Assembly (NCBI GenBank): GCA_949825045.1
Contig: OX463818.1
Location: 29,094,906 to 29,158,905, forward strand
Direction: 5' to 3'
DNA from: Argyresthia goedartella
Taxonomy: Eukaryota; Arthropoda; Insecta; Lepidoptera; Argyresthiidae
DNA: 64,000 bases
Positions 31,270-40,480 of the stretch are shown here, in pieces. Position numbers and translations under genes: made by a program. How positions within the stretch are numbered: the stretch's first letter is position 1; each line of letters starts with the position of its first letter. The notes beneath the pieces are model-generated. The model did not search any database. It worked only from the letters and a program-made list of their open reading frames with translations, and was not told the origin of the DNA.

Positions 31270-32770
31270 TGAACGATCCTACAATTTACAACAAATTTCA
31301 TTTACAGAACCCTCCGATAAATGGTCCGTCCAACGGAGCCCAAATTTGAACCCAAAACAATGTGGGGTCCAAGAAACAAGTTTTAGTTTCCCTCATAGCT
31401 TAATAATTTTCGGAAAATATTTCTATCTCAACTTATGTCTTACTTACTAATCCCAATATATATATAGAACACTGCCGTATGTATTCTAGTCAAATCAACA
31501 CAAACTTGGTAAACCTACGTTCATAGTAGGTCCACAAATAAATGGATCTACAGTTTCTGTTGAACACTGTTCATAAGGTTTCTAAAGTTCACTTATGGTT
31601 GAACAATACTAAAATTTCACTCAAAATTCATAACCTATAAGAACCCCACAATATCGCACTATCAGCTATGAGACCTATTTCTCATATACACAACTGCATT
31701 TTAAGGCAAATCAAAGTTCGAAGTTCAATGAACTAATTATTGTAGGTACAGGAAATAAGCTCATCAAATCACTTAAAGGATCACTTTTAATGGCTTATTT
31801 TCAATCTTGTTAAATTATACATTTACAAGTAACTACAACAACAACAAATACATCGTAAAGCCTAGTCAAACTACTGGCGGATTTAGAAATATTTTTACCT
31901 GTCTACCGAGCGTGTTTCTGTTCTCCGATGCGATGGGGCCAGACGTGTCTGGCAAACTTTTTGCTTCACCACTCCATGTCAATCTTGAGGTGACCATCAG
32001 GTCAAGTGTTTGTTCTATCCTTATACTAACTATGCGTGGCTGGTTCCCCGCGAAATACACAAAATCACGTCACTATCCACGACTCAACATCCCGGGGGCT
32101 CTGAGGCATTCAATAAACGAGGAGTGGAAACCTTCTTGCTAGTCCAAAAATATTGTTCAATATCTTCGGCCGACTCGCGGTGCTGAACTCAGCAAGCAAA
32201 ACTCGCCGTTGGAACACTGCTTTGGGTCCAAACTTTCGCTCAATTCGAAGAAAATTTAAAAAACATCGCGTCTACCGCGCGGCCATATTCACCTGTTTTT
32301 GAGGTTACATATTTTTATTCATCTGTCTGTCAAAAGACAAGTGGAATTTTCAATCTTTCACAGACCAAAAAGTAGGGTGCGTTCCGATTTGCACTTATCG
32401 AGAAGAAACCGCAAACAGGCCCGTTTCGATCTAAACAATAACAATCGTATAAACATTTCAGTCGTAAAATGGTTTTTGAAGGACCATTTTGGTGTATTAA
32501 AATATTATTTAACTTATTGGTCTGTCGTACCTATAAAATAACCTTTATTAGACGATTATACAGGCTGTTACAGGAACTTGTAGCCATATTTTAAGCAGTT
32601 GCAAGGGACATCATTCTGAGCAACTTTCTCTATACAATTGATTTGATTTAAGCAACTATGTTTTACTTCATGAGGAATGAAATATAAAGTTGTTATGATC
32701 AAATCCGTGTCATAATAAAAATAGTTGAGAATGATGTTCCTAACAATCGCTTTTAAAATATGACCCATTC
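31270..32770. other. No gene seen; possible 5' LTR/leader of the BEL relic
   Basis: Contains short unrelated open frames only. A GC-richer block lies at 31920-32290. The position upstream of the gag relic would suit its leader and LTR, but no LTR pair or convincing PBS was found. A piece at 32560-32760 resembles the foldback repeats at 36 kb. Confidence 0.35.
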
Positions 32771-32771
32771 C

Positions 32772-34390
32772 TTTCTGGTTCCCACACAGGGTATCCATCC
32801 TAGTGTAAGGCCAGAAGCAATGTATGTGCTTGTATGTAATTGTTTATATCATGTTACATCCTATATAGTGTATGATTCACCTCAATATTATATATGCTTG
32901 GGTGACGCTATAGAGAGGTGCAAGAGATATCCAGCAGTGGGTAGAAGCATGCTGGCCTGATGATGAATTAAATTTACCTTTGTCATCCGTCGGACCATTT
33001 GAGTTTGGCAGGTTTGGCAAGTTCGTCAAATCTGCCGCCAATTTTTTTTTCATTTTTCCTTTTGGATCTAAAGGGATTAACAATTTCACTACATCTTTGG
33101 AGGCGACGTCATCTGAAGTAAAATGCATTTGATTATTTTAACAGTAAGAAACAGTATCATACATTTAATAATACGTGCACACTAGGGAAATTTTTTAGCT
33201 ATCCTGATTGAGTATGATTTTATTAGAGTGTAGCAGAAATATCTATATGAACGAGCGCGTAGCGCGACGAAGCGTCGTATTTTTGTGCGGCTGTCCTTAG
33301 GTTCTCCTTTTCAGGTCGCATTTCCCAACCAATTCACGTGCAATTTTGTGAGCAAGCTCGATAATTATATTTATTTTTGTCAATTAGGAAATTTTGGTAT
33401 AACAAAGTAATTGGTGCGGAAACTTTCATATTCCATGTACGTAACCATGTGCATTCATGAGTTTGTAAGTACATATGTGGTATTTAAAGAAAATGCAGTA
33501 GGGTTTGAATTTTATTATAGTTCCAATTGTTCATCCGATAAACTTCAAGGGGTCGAAGGTGTAAGGGGGTGGAAAATTTCTATTATTCTATTACTCTCCA
33601 TTCTGGTTCCCACACAGGTTATCCATCCTAGTGTAAGGCCAGAAGCAATGTATATGCCTGTATGTAATTGTTTATATCTTATTACATCCTATATAGTGCT
33701 ATTATGATTCACCTGTATGTGCCTGTATGTAATTGTTTATATCATGTTACATCCTATATATTGCTATTATGCTTTACCTCAATATAACGTATGCTTGGGT
33801 GGCGCTATAGAGAGGTGCAAGAGATATCCAGCAGTGGGTCGAAGCATGCTGGCCACATGATGAATTCAATTTACCTTTGTCATTCGTGCTTACCATTTGA
33901 GTTTGAAGCTGTCGACATTTTTGTTTTGTGTACTCTGGATGGAAATATACGGAGTAGAAATTTCGCTTTATCTTCGGCGTCGACGTCATCTGAAGTAAAA
34001 TGCATTTGATTATTTTTACAGTAAGAAACAGAATCATACATTTAATAATACGTGCACTCTAGGGCAATCTATGTTAGCTATCCTGATTGAGCATGATTTT
34101 ATTAGTAGAATGCGTAGCGCGACGAAGTTTCTCCGTTTCAGCTAGTGCAAAAATGCTTTCGTATTGAAGTGCGGCTGTCCTCAGGTTCTCCTCTTCAGGT
34201 CGCATTTTCCAACCGATTCACGTGCAATTTTGTGAGCAGGCTCGATAATTATACAAATTTTTGTCAAATCAGTTTTTGGAAATTATCCAATATGGTATTA
34301 CAAAGTGATTGGTACGGCAACTTTCATACTTCATGTACGTAACCAGGTGCATTCATAAGTTTGTAATTATGTGGTATTAAAAGAAAATGC
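32772..34390. repeat. Direct tandem duplication, about 0.8 kb unit
   Basis: The segment beginning GGTTCCCACACAGG at 32778 recurs at 33605. The following blocks match in order: GTGTAAGGCCAGAAGCAATG; CTATAGAGAGGTGCAAGAGA; CATCTGAAGTAAAATGCATT; GTGCGGCTGTCCT; TCACGTGCAATTTTGTGAGC. The second copy carries an extra internal duplication of about 60 bases (33655-33780). No coding content is supported. Confidence 0.75.
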
Positions 34391-35295
34391 AGTCGGGTTT
34401 TATTTTTTTTCAAAATATATATTGGTCGGAGGTGTAAGGGGGCGGATTTTTTTGAAAAACAACGCAAATTTCCTTTGTCGTTCATGAAGTTTAAAGCTCA
34501 CACGGCCATTACAAGAACTATTAACAAAAAACCGACAAGAACTATTAACAAAAGACCGAACCGATCAGACTAACTTTATTATTTCAATTAAATAAAAAGA
34601 GGTTCCATACTAATCGATAGACCGCTCAGTCCAAAATGTATGGAAGTGTTTAAAAATAAAGATGCTCAGATCGAATTGGATTCATAGTGAAGGTTTTTCA
34701 GGATGACTCCACTAAAATACACCACTCGCACCTTTTTGTTACAACCTGTTTATGCGAGTTTAGTCTTATCGTAAATAACCGGACATCCTCTAACTCTGTA
34801 TTATTTGTTAATAGCCCGACTGTATAAGAAATATTTTAAATTTTATTGTTTTATTTTACAAGATTTTTTATAATAGGTCATGTGATAGATGTTTCAATGA
34901 ATGGCCTAACTTGGGGGATGGACTATAGAAAACGTATGGTTCTAGATGCTTTTGCTGATTTTTCCTATGCATTATAAGTGTATTTAGAGACGAAATAGAC
35001 AAACGGTTATGTTTTTATTTCCATTCGCTTATCTCCGCTGCGCTCCGGTTTTGCCTCTTCTAAGTTCGAACCTAACCTATAACCCATACAAATAAAATTG
35101 TATACTTCAATACAAACCCAGTGTTCCATTACTTTTTAACTTCAAACAATGTATTTTGAGTGATTTCGAAATAGCCATTGCGATGTAGAAACGACTGTCT
35201 ATATTTCAATATTCAAAATTACATAAAAAATAAGACTGCGTAGGGATCTTACTCAAAACAGAACTCGCTGTTAATAATGTTGTTAGTAGTGAAGA
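34391..35295. other. No gene seen
   Basis: Probably intronic to the host gene. A short direct duplication (GACAAGAACTATTAACAAA and a near copy) occurs at 34510-34560. Confidence 0.5.
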
Positions 35296-35353
35296 ATTGT
35301 TACTTTTGGATCACCCCCCTCGCCTTGCTCGGGGGTGATCCAAAAGTAACAAT
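35296..35353. repeat. Perfect inverted repeat, 23-bp arms, 12-base loop
   Basis: Left arm 35296-35318 (ATTGTTACTTTTGGATCACC then CCC) and right arm 35331-35353 are exact reverse complements. The loop is CTCGCCTTGCTC. The hairpin has a GC-rich top and would be very stable. Confidence 0.9.
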
Positions 35354-35944
35354 CCTCCAATGGTAAATGTTCTTATGCAAAATAAAATATCATCGTTTCG
35401 CTTCGTGTGTAATCCGCGCGTCCGCGATTGCACATCTACACCGATCTGCGATCAAACCTCATACCTTTTATGCATTATAAATACAGCGCCGCCGCATGCA
35501 CGTCTGTTCGTATCATTTACGAGTATGTAGAGACATAGTTAAACAGACAACTGTGCGCATAATACAGAAATGGCTACAACATGATCGCATCATCGCTTCC
35601 CAATGCTCATACCTTATATCATTAAGAAGTAATTTATCTTACACACGTTACCTACACAGATTTTCTTACGTATGTTAGGTACTACGACAATGGTCTAGCC
35701 TCCTACCGCATTAATCGGAATATGAATTATATTATTGGAATGATAGCGTGCCCCGCGGGTTTATGCAATTGGGGATGTCTAATGACGTCGATTTAGAACG
35801 TATCAACGTAAACAAAGCAACTAAACCTTTAGTTTGCAGTATCCTTAGATCCCATTTACAAAATCTCTTTTTAAATTAGTTAGTTTAGTTTATCATGTAT
35901 AGAATCATGAACTCAATGTCTCTCTTTATTGTACAATATGATTT

Positions 35945-36560
35945 TTCATACAGGATGTTACAGAAGAAGTGTATTAACTCAACGAGGTAGGCGAGGTACA
36001 TCATTCCAAACAACTTCCGTTATGAAATTGATTTCATCGGATTAACTATTATTTTTTTCTCCTATACAGGGTGTAACAGTATATTTTTACTTTCATATTT
36101 TAGGAGGTTGTCTTGTACATCGTTCTGATCAACTTTCAATATGAAACCGATTTGAACAGAACAACTTTATTTTTCACTTCTCCATACAAATCAGCTGATA
36201 GCCCGATACAAAACGTGTAGAGAAGTGAAAAATAAAGTTGCTCTGATCAAATCGGTTTCATAGTAAAAGTTGATCAGAATGATGTTCCTAACAACCCCCC
36301 TAAAATATGAATACATCTTTCTGTTACATCTTGTATAATTTGAGCTGGGTGGTCTGATGATTTACAGGGTGTTGTTGGTAATAGAAAGGGGATTTTAATC
36401 AGAAAGGGGGAAATGTGTCGAATGTTGTTCAGAATGATGTCCCTAAGAACATCTATCATATTATCATACCCTTTCTGTTACATGCTGTATATGCGTTTAT
36501 AGCAACGTAAAAATAAAGTTGTTTTGACTAAATCGATGTTTATTACACCCTGTATTATTG
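35945..36560. repeat. Cluster of foldback/MITE-like repeats
   Basis: The core is 36067-36337: CAGGGTGTAACAG at one end and CTGTTACATCTTG at the other, with long inverted arms (about 36093-36183 and 36221-36310; the blocks GAAGTGAAAAATAAAGTTG and TTGATCAGAA are matched on both arms) around a short spacer. Related fragments ACAGGATGTTACAG (35952), ACAGGGTGTTG (36365), CTGTTACATGCTGTAT (36475) and a relative at 32560-32760 flank it. No coding capacity; a non-autonomous element. Confidence 0.65.
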
Positions 36561-36779
36561 TAGAGAAAGTGTTATGTACCTGATGCTGGCGTCTATATCG
36601 ACTGAAATCTCCAAAATCCTGATTCTTTAGTATAAAATAAGTAAGTTTTTTCTCATGATATGTATAACGATGGGCTTGCCCCCTAACCATCATGCAACTA
36701 ATGGGGAACCATGGTGGCTAAACACATGCAAATATTTATGCCCTAGCTACCTCATCATGGAATAAACCATGAAACACAA

Positions 36780-36990
36780 ACGAATACCGAATCACACCTT
36801 TTCCCATGTGGAGTGGCAGAGGCATAATTATTGCGTCCGCGTTCAGTTGAATCCATACTTAATGTTGTGTGACAGAGGGGCTAGCTCATCGATGCGCTAT
36901 AAAACTATAGCATTATGTCTTTTACAGTTTGGGGTGGCAGATGCACAACTGAGCCCTAGTTCAGCCGGTATTCATTTCGAATGACAAGAG
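36780..36990 (-). repeat. Degenerate SINE fragments
   Basis: Shares the blocks 'CACCTTTTCCCATG', 'GTGGCAGAGGC', 'GTGTGACAGAGGGGCTAGC' and 'TTCAGCC' with the SINE at 37.5 kb, but is broken and lacks the tRNA-like head. Confidence 0.5.
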
Positions 36991-37529
36991 GGGATAGCCC
37001 AGCATTAGCCAAGTATGTTGTCAAGTCCTCACTATGCAGGACATAATGCCTCAGCAACCTCATCTGGGAAAAAAGGCACGAGGGTTTAACTTAAACTGGT
37101 TTTTAGATATTATTCAATACCATAGTATCATCATCATATGATATTCAACCAGTCTAACATGACCCCTTATATTTCACCTCTCTCTTGAGTCAGGTACATA
37201 GCATGACCATAAGTGATCATCATCTCCTATTGCTTTAAGAAGGAAAGGAATGTAACAACATATTCCAATTTGGTAACTATAAGGTAGCGAGCAAATTGTT
37301 GACAAATAGATAATTGTAAAGGGACTTTTATACATCTATTAAGTAAGGTTGAAAATTGTATGAAAAACGCGTTGGCAATTTCATGAGAAAGGCGAATTTA
37401 CACAAAGATCTCACCTTTATATAATTGGCCTATATAAGAGCGATCTGGATACATTGTGCATCATAATATTTTTTAACCGTCTGCAGTTGAAGACTTAAAA
37501 CTCCGCAAGTATGTAAGTACTTATAACTA

Positions 37530-37822
37530 TACATACATACATACATAGCGTCACGCCTTTTCCCATACGGGGTGGCAGAGGCAAACCTGTGCCCACTTTC
37601 AGCCAGTGTTTCAATACTCCATTTTGCGTGACAGGGGGCTAGCCCATCGCCGCAGCTATGGAGTAATGAAGGTTTCCTCACGATGTTTTCCATCACCGTT
37701 AGTGTCCGTATAACGTACTTAAGATAAATGACTTATCTCATTGGTCATGGTCAGCACCGGGATTCGAACCTGCATCTCCTGCGTGAGAGGCAAGCATGAA
37801 ACCCACTAGACCACGGAGCTCT
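37530..37822 (-). mobile_element. tRNA-derived SINE
   Basis: The minus strand starts with a tRNA-like head: A box TGGTCTAGTGGGT (plus 37801-37813) and B box GGTTCGAATCC (plus 37760-37770), about 30 bases apart, as in the RNA polymerase III promoter of tRNA-Glu/Val-like genes. A body of about 200 bases follows and a tail of repeated ATGT/TATG (plus 37528-37547). No tRNA fold is kept past the B box, so it is a SINE and not a tRNA gene. Confidence 0.75.
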
Positions 37823-37875
37823 TATAACTATATTTTTGCAAATTAGTTTTATCATTGATCGTTTTGTTTTTACAG

Positions 37876-38116
37876 GTCGTCTCTGAATCCCTTTGACTCC
37901 GATGTAGAGGACATCCCGCCGACACAACCAGCGCCTAAGAAATCAACCAGCAAACCTAAGGCCTCCGCTGCTAAGAAGAGTAAGCCGAAAGCCAGTAAGG
38001 CGTCTACAGCGGCGGTGGCTGCAAGCAAGTCACTATTTGGGAGCGATTCGGAATCAGAGACTGAGCCTCCACCAAAGAAGAAGTCTAAGAGCCCTCGAGT
38101 ATTTCCGGATTCTGAT
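37876..38116 (+). CDS. Host gene, penultimate exon
   Basis: The acceptor TTTTTACAG precedes 37876 and the donor GAT|GTGAGT follows 38116. The open frame encodes an acidic-Ser and Lys-rich segment: 'NPFDSDVEDIPP', 'KKSTSKPKASAAKKSKPK', 'SLFGSDSESETEPPPKKKS', 'VFPDSD'. Basic blocks look like nuclear localisation signals and Ser-Asp/Glu runs like CK2 sites, so a nuclear, chromatin-type protein is likely. I do not recognise the gene; tails of this composition are found in topoisomerase II and many chromatin proteins. Upstream exons are not visible in the window. Confidence 0.65.
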
Positions 38117-38381
38117 GTGAGTTAAATTATATTTTACCAACTACCTACGGCTATCCAGTGATGCAATCTTTATCATTAGTATATTTATTTCATGAAGGTG
38201 ATATAAACAAGGCTAGCATGCATTCCACCGCAGAGAAATAAGCTATCCCTATTTTCGTATTTTTCTAGCCCAATCAGCATTCCTGTTTTTTAGGTACATT
38301 ACATTACATCTCAACTTAATCTAGTAGGTAGCGGATATGTCATTAAACATTTATTTTAATTGTGTTGTGTCTTATTTACAG

Positions 38382-38693
38382 GATGAGGAAGATCGAACCC
38401 AGCCTATCCGAGCAGCAGCTCTACGCAGTTTCCTGAGCAGACGCGTTGGATCCGGCTACACGTTCCAGAAGGATCTGACTAAACAGGGGGCCTACTATGT
38501 GGAGCTGACTATCCACAACAGCAAGGATGCTGAGCGGCATGGTAACAATCGTTATAAAAATGCTCTTATCACATACAAGTCCACCATAGATGATGATTCA
38601 GATGTTTGGAAAGTTATCACGAGAGCTGTCACAGCGGCCAAAGCAGACTTTAGGCACATCCAGCCAGTTCTTTACCCATCTAATGTTTTTTAA
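38382..38693 (+). CDS. Host gene, terminal exon
   Basis: The acceptor TTATTTACAG is at 38372-38381. The frame continues from the previous exon in phase with 'DEEDRTQPIRAAAL' and ends 'PVLYPSNVF' with TAA at 38691-38693, 103 codons. It holds an apparently folded segment ('GSGYTFQKDLTKQGAYYVEL') that I cannot assign to a family. The last ~45 coding bases and the stop are part of the first of eight 134-bp tandem repeats, so the 3' UTR is made of copies of the exon end. Confidence 0.7.
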   Translation, partial: DEEDRTQPIRAAALRSFLSRRVGSGYTFQKDLTKQGAYYVELTIHNSKDAERHGNNRYKNALITYKSTIDDDSDVWKVITRAVTAAKADFRHIQPVLYPSNVF

Positions 38694-39720
38694 ATAGTAA
38701 TTTATTTCAGCCAATGAAAAATTCCAAAAATCTAAAATACAAAACCGAAAGAATATATTATTCAGTCATAACAACATAACACTTTAAGCACATCCAACCA
38801 ATTCTTTACACATTTAATGTTTTTTAAATAGTAATTTATTTCAGCTAATGAAAAATTCCAAAAATCTAAAATACAAAACCGAAAGAATATATTATTCCAT
38901 CATAACAACATAACACTTTAAGCACATCCAGCCAGTTCTTTACCCATCTAATGTTTTTTTAAATAGTAATTTATTTCAGCCAATGAAAAATTCCAAATAT
39001 CTAAAATACAAAACCGAAAGAATATATTATTCAGTCATAACAACATAACACTTTAAGCACATCCAACCAATTCTTTACACATTTAATGTTTTTTAAATAG
39101 TAATTTATTTCAGCTAATGAAAAATTCCAAAAATCTAAAATACAAAACCGAAAGAATATATTATTCCATCATAACAACATAACACTTTAAGCACATCCAA
39201 CCAATTCTTTACCCATCTAATGTTTTTTAAATAGTAATTTATTTCAGCTAATGAAAAATTCCAAAAATCTGAAATACAAAACCGAAAGAATATAATATTC
39301 CATCATAACAACATAACACTTTAAGCACATCCAACCAATTCTTTACCCGTCTAATGTTTTTTTAAATAGTAATTTATTTCAGCTAATGAAAAATTCCAAA
39401 AATCTAAAATACAAAACCGAAAGAATATATTATTCCATCATAACAACATAACACTTTAAGCACATCCAACCAATTCTTTACCCGTCTAATGTTTTTTAAA
39501 TAGTAATTTATTTCAGCTAATGAAAAATTCCAAAAATCTAAAATACAAAACCGAAAGAATATAATATTCCATCATAACAACATAACACTTTAAGCACATC
39601 CAACCAATTCTTTACCCATCTAATGTTTTTTAAATAGTAATTTTTTTCAGCTAATGAAAAATTCCAAAAATCTAAAATACAAAACTAAAAGAATATATTA
39701 TTCCATCATAACAACACAAC
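38640..39720 (+). repeat. Eight tandem 134-bp repeats starting in the last host exon
   Basis: The marker CACATCCA(A/G)CCA(A/G)TTCTTTA starts at 38655, 38789, 38923, 39058, 39192, 39326, 39461 and 39595, a period of 134-135. Each unit also holds ATCTAATGTTTTTTAAATAG (the stop-codon region), AATTTATTTCAG and GAAAAATTCCAAAAATCT. The first unit carries the real stop codon of the host gene. Divergence among units is a few percent. Confidence 0.95.
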
Positions 39721-39782
39721 ATCATTTTACTTCGAGTACACACTTATAATTAAAGTTAAAATCTGTAATTGAAGCAGACACA

Positions 39783-40195
39783 ATGGTTTACTGTAAAGCA
39801 TGCAGTTTGAATGTTTCCAACATATCTGCACATAAAAGGACTAATATTCATAAATCTAACTGTTTAATTCAAACAAGTTATGAAAATGTTCAAATACTAG
39901 CCAGTGCATTTAAGAATAAAATTGTAAGTTATCGAATAAATGCTACAGAAGGTATAATCTCGCCTGAAGTGTTTCTGCAAGAAATAACTGATACTACTAT
40001 TTCCTTGATAAGCGAGTGTTTGAAAGTTCATAAGTCGGTAAAAATTGGTTTCGAGCTTTTCATATCATTTATCCTACTGAAAAATGAGCAAACGTCTTTA
40101 AAATCATTTAATACATCATACAACATCGTTTACCAAAGTACTGATATTTTGAAACTATTACAGATGTGTTATGATAGAATGATTTCCAAATGCTC
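39783..40195 (+). pseudogene. polB: Polinton DNA polymerase B, N-terminal part
   Basis: 137 codons from ATG 39783. A zinc-finger-like start 'YCKACSLNVSNISAHKRT' is the usual opening of Polinton polymerases. It is broken at TGC TC| by the BEL element. The continuation lies at 56042; ignoring the insertion and one copy of the 4-bp duplication, the frame is uninterrupted across the site. Confidence 0.85.
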
Positions 40196-40406
40196 TGGAG
40201 AACTAAAACACTTCACTTTACTTTACTCACTGCACTGTATTTAAGTACTTGTTAAACTCTTAATTAAAACTCAACAATTCAAATTACATGTTAGAAATAT
40301 AAGCTGAGATGAAAACCTTACGATACCGCGAGGCAAAGTACTACCAACGCCATCTAGTGGTGTGGTTTAAAACTAAACACTTAGTATAATTGACATCATT
40401 TAAACA
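40196..40406 (-). repeat. 3' LTR of BEL element (211 bp)
   Basis: TGGAGAAC to TTTAAACA on +, matching 55827-56037 at all positions I compared. Contains a CTCF-like motif at 40347-40360. A purine-rich stretch (minus AGGCGGCGATGA, 40407-40418) lies next to it as the polypurine tract. Confidence 0.93.
40347..40360 (-). promoter_or_regulatory. CTCF-like motif in BEL LTR
   Basis: The minus strand reads CCACTAGATGGCGT. It fits the core consensus CCASYAGRKGGCR at all 13 positions. A second copy is in the other LTR at 55978-55991. Binding is not shown. Confidence 0.45.
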
Positions 40407-40480
40407 TCATCGCCGCCTAAGGACAATACGGTCCTTAAACAAATCGCACATAACAACAAATTATAGAAATATCTACCCTA

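Noticed and set aside
32877..33128. Minus-strand open frame resembling a lysine-rich protein
   Set aside because: Lies in the duplicated repeat, is broken in the second copy, and has no recognisable domain.
37759..37822. Possible tRNA gene on the minus strand
   Set aside because: Only the tRNA-like head of a SINE; the body and ATGT tail continue from it.
38640..39720. CRISPR-like array
   Set aside because: Uniform 134-bp tandem units without spacers, in a eukaryotic gene's 3' end.
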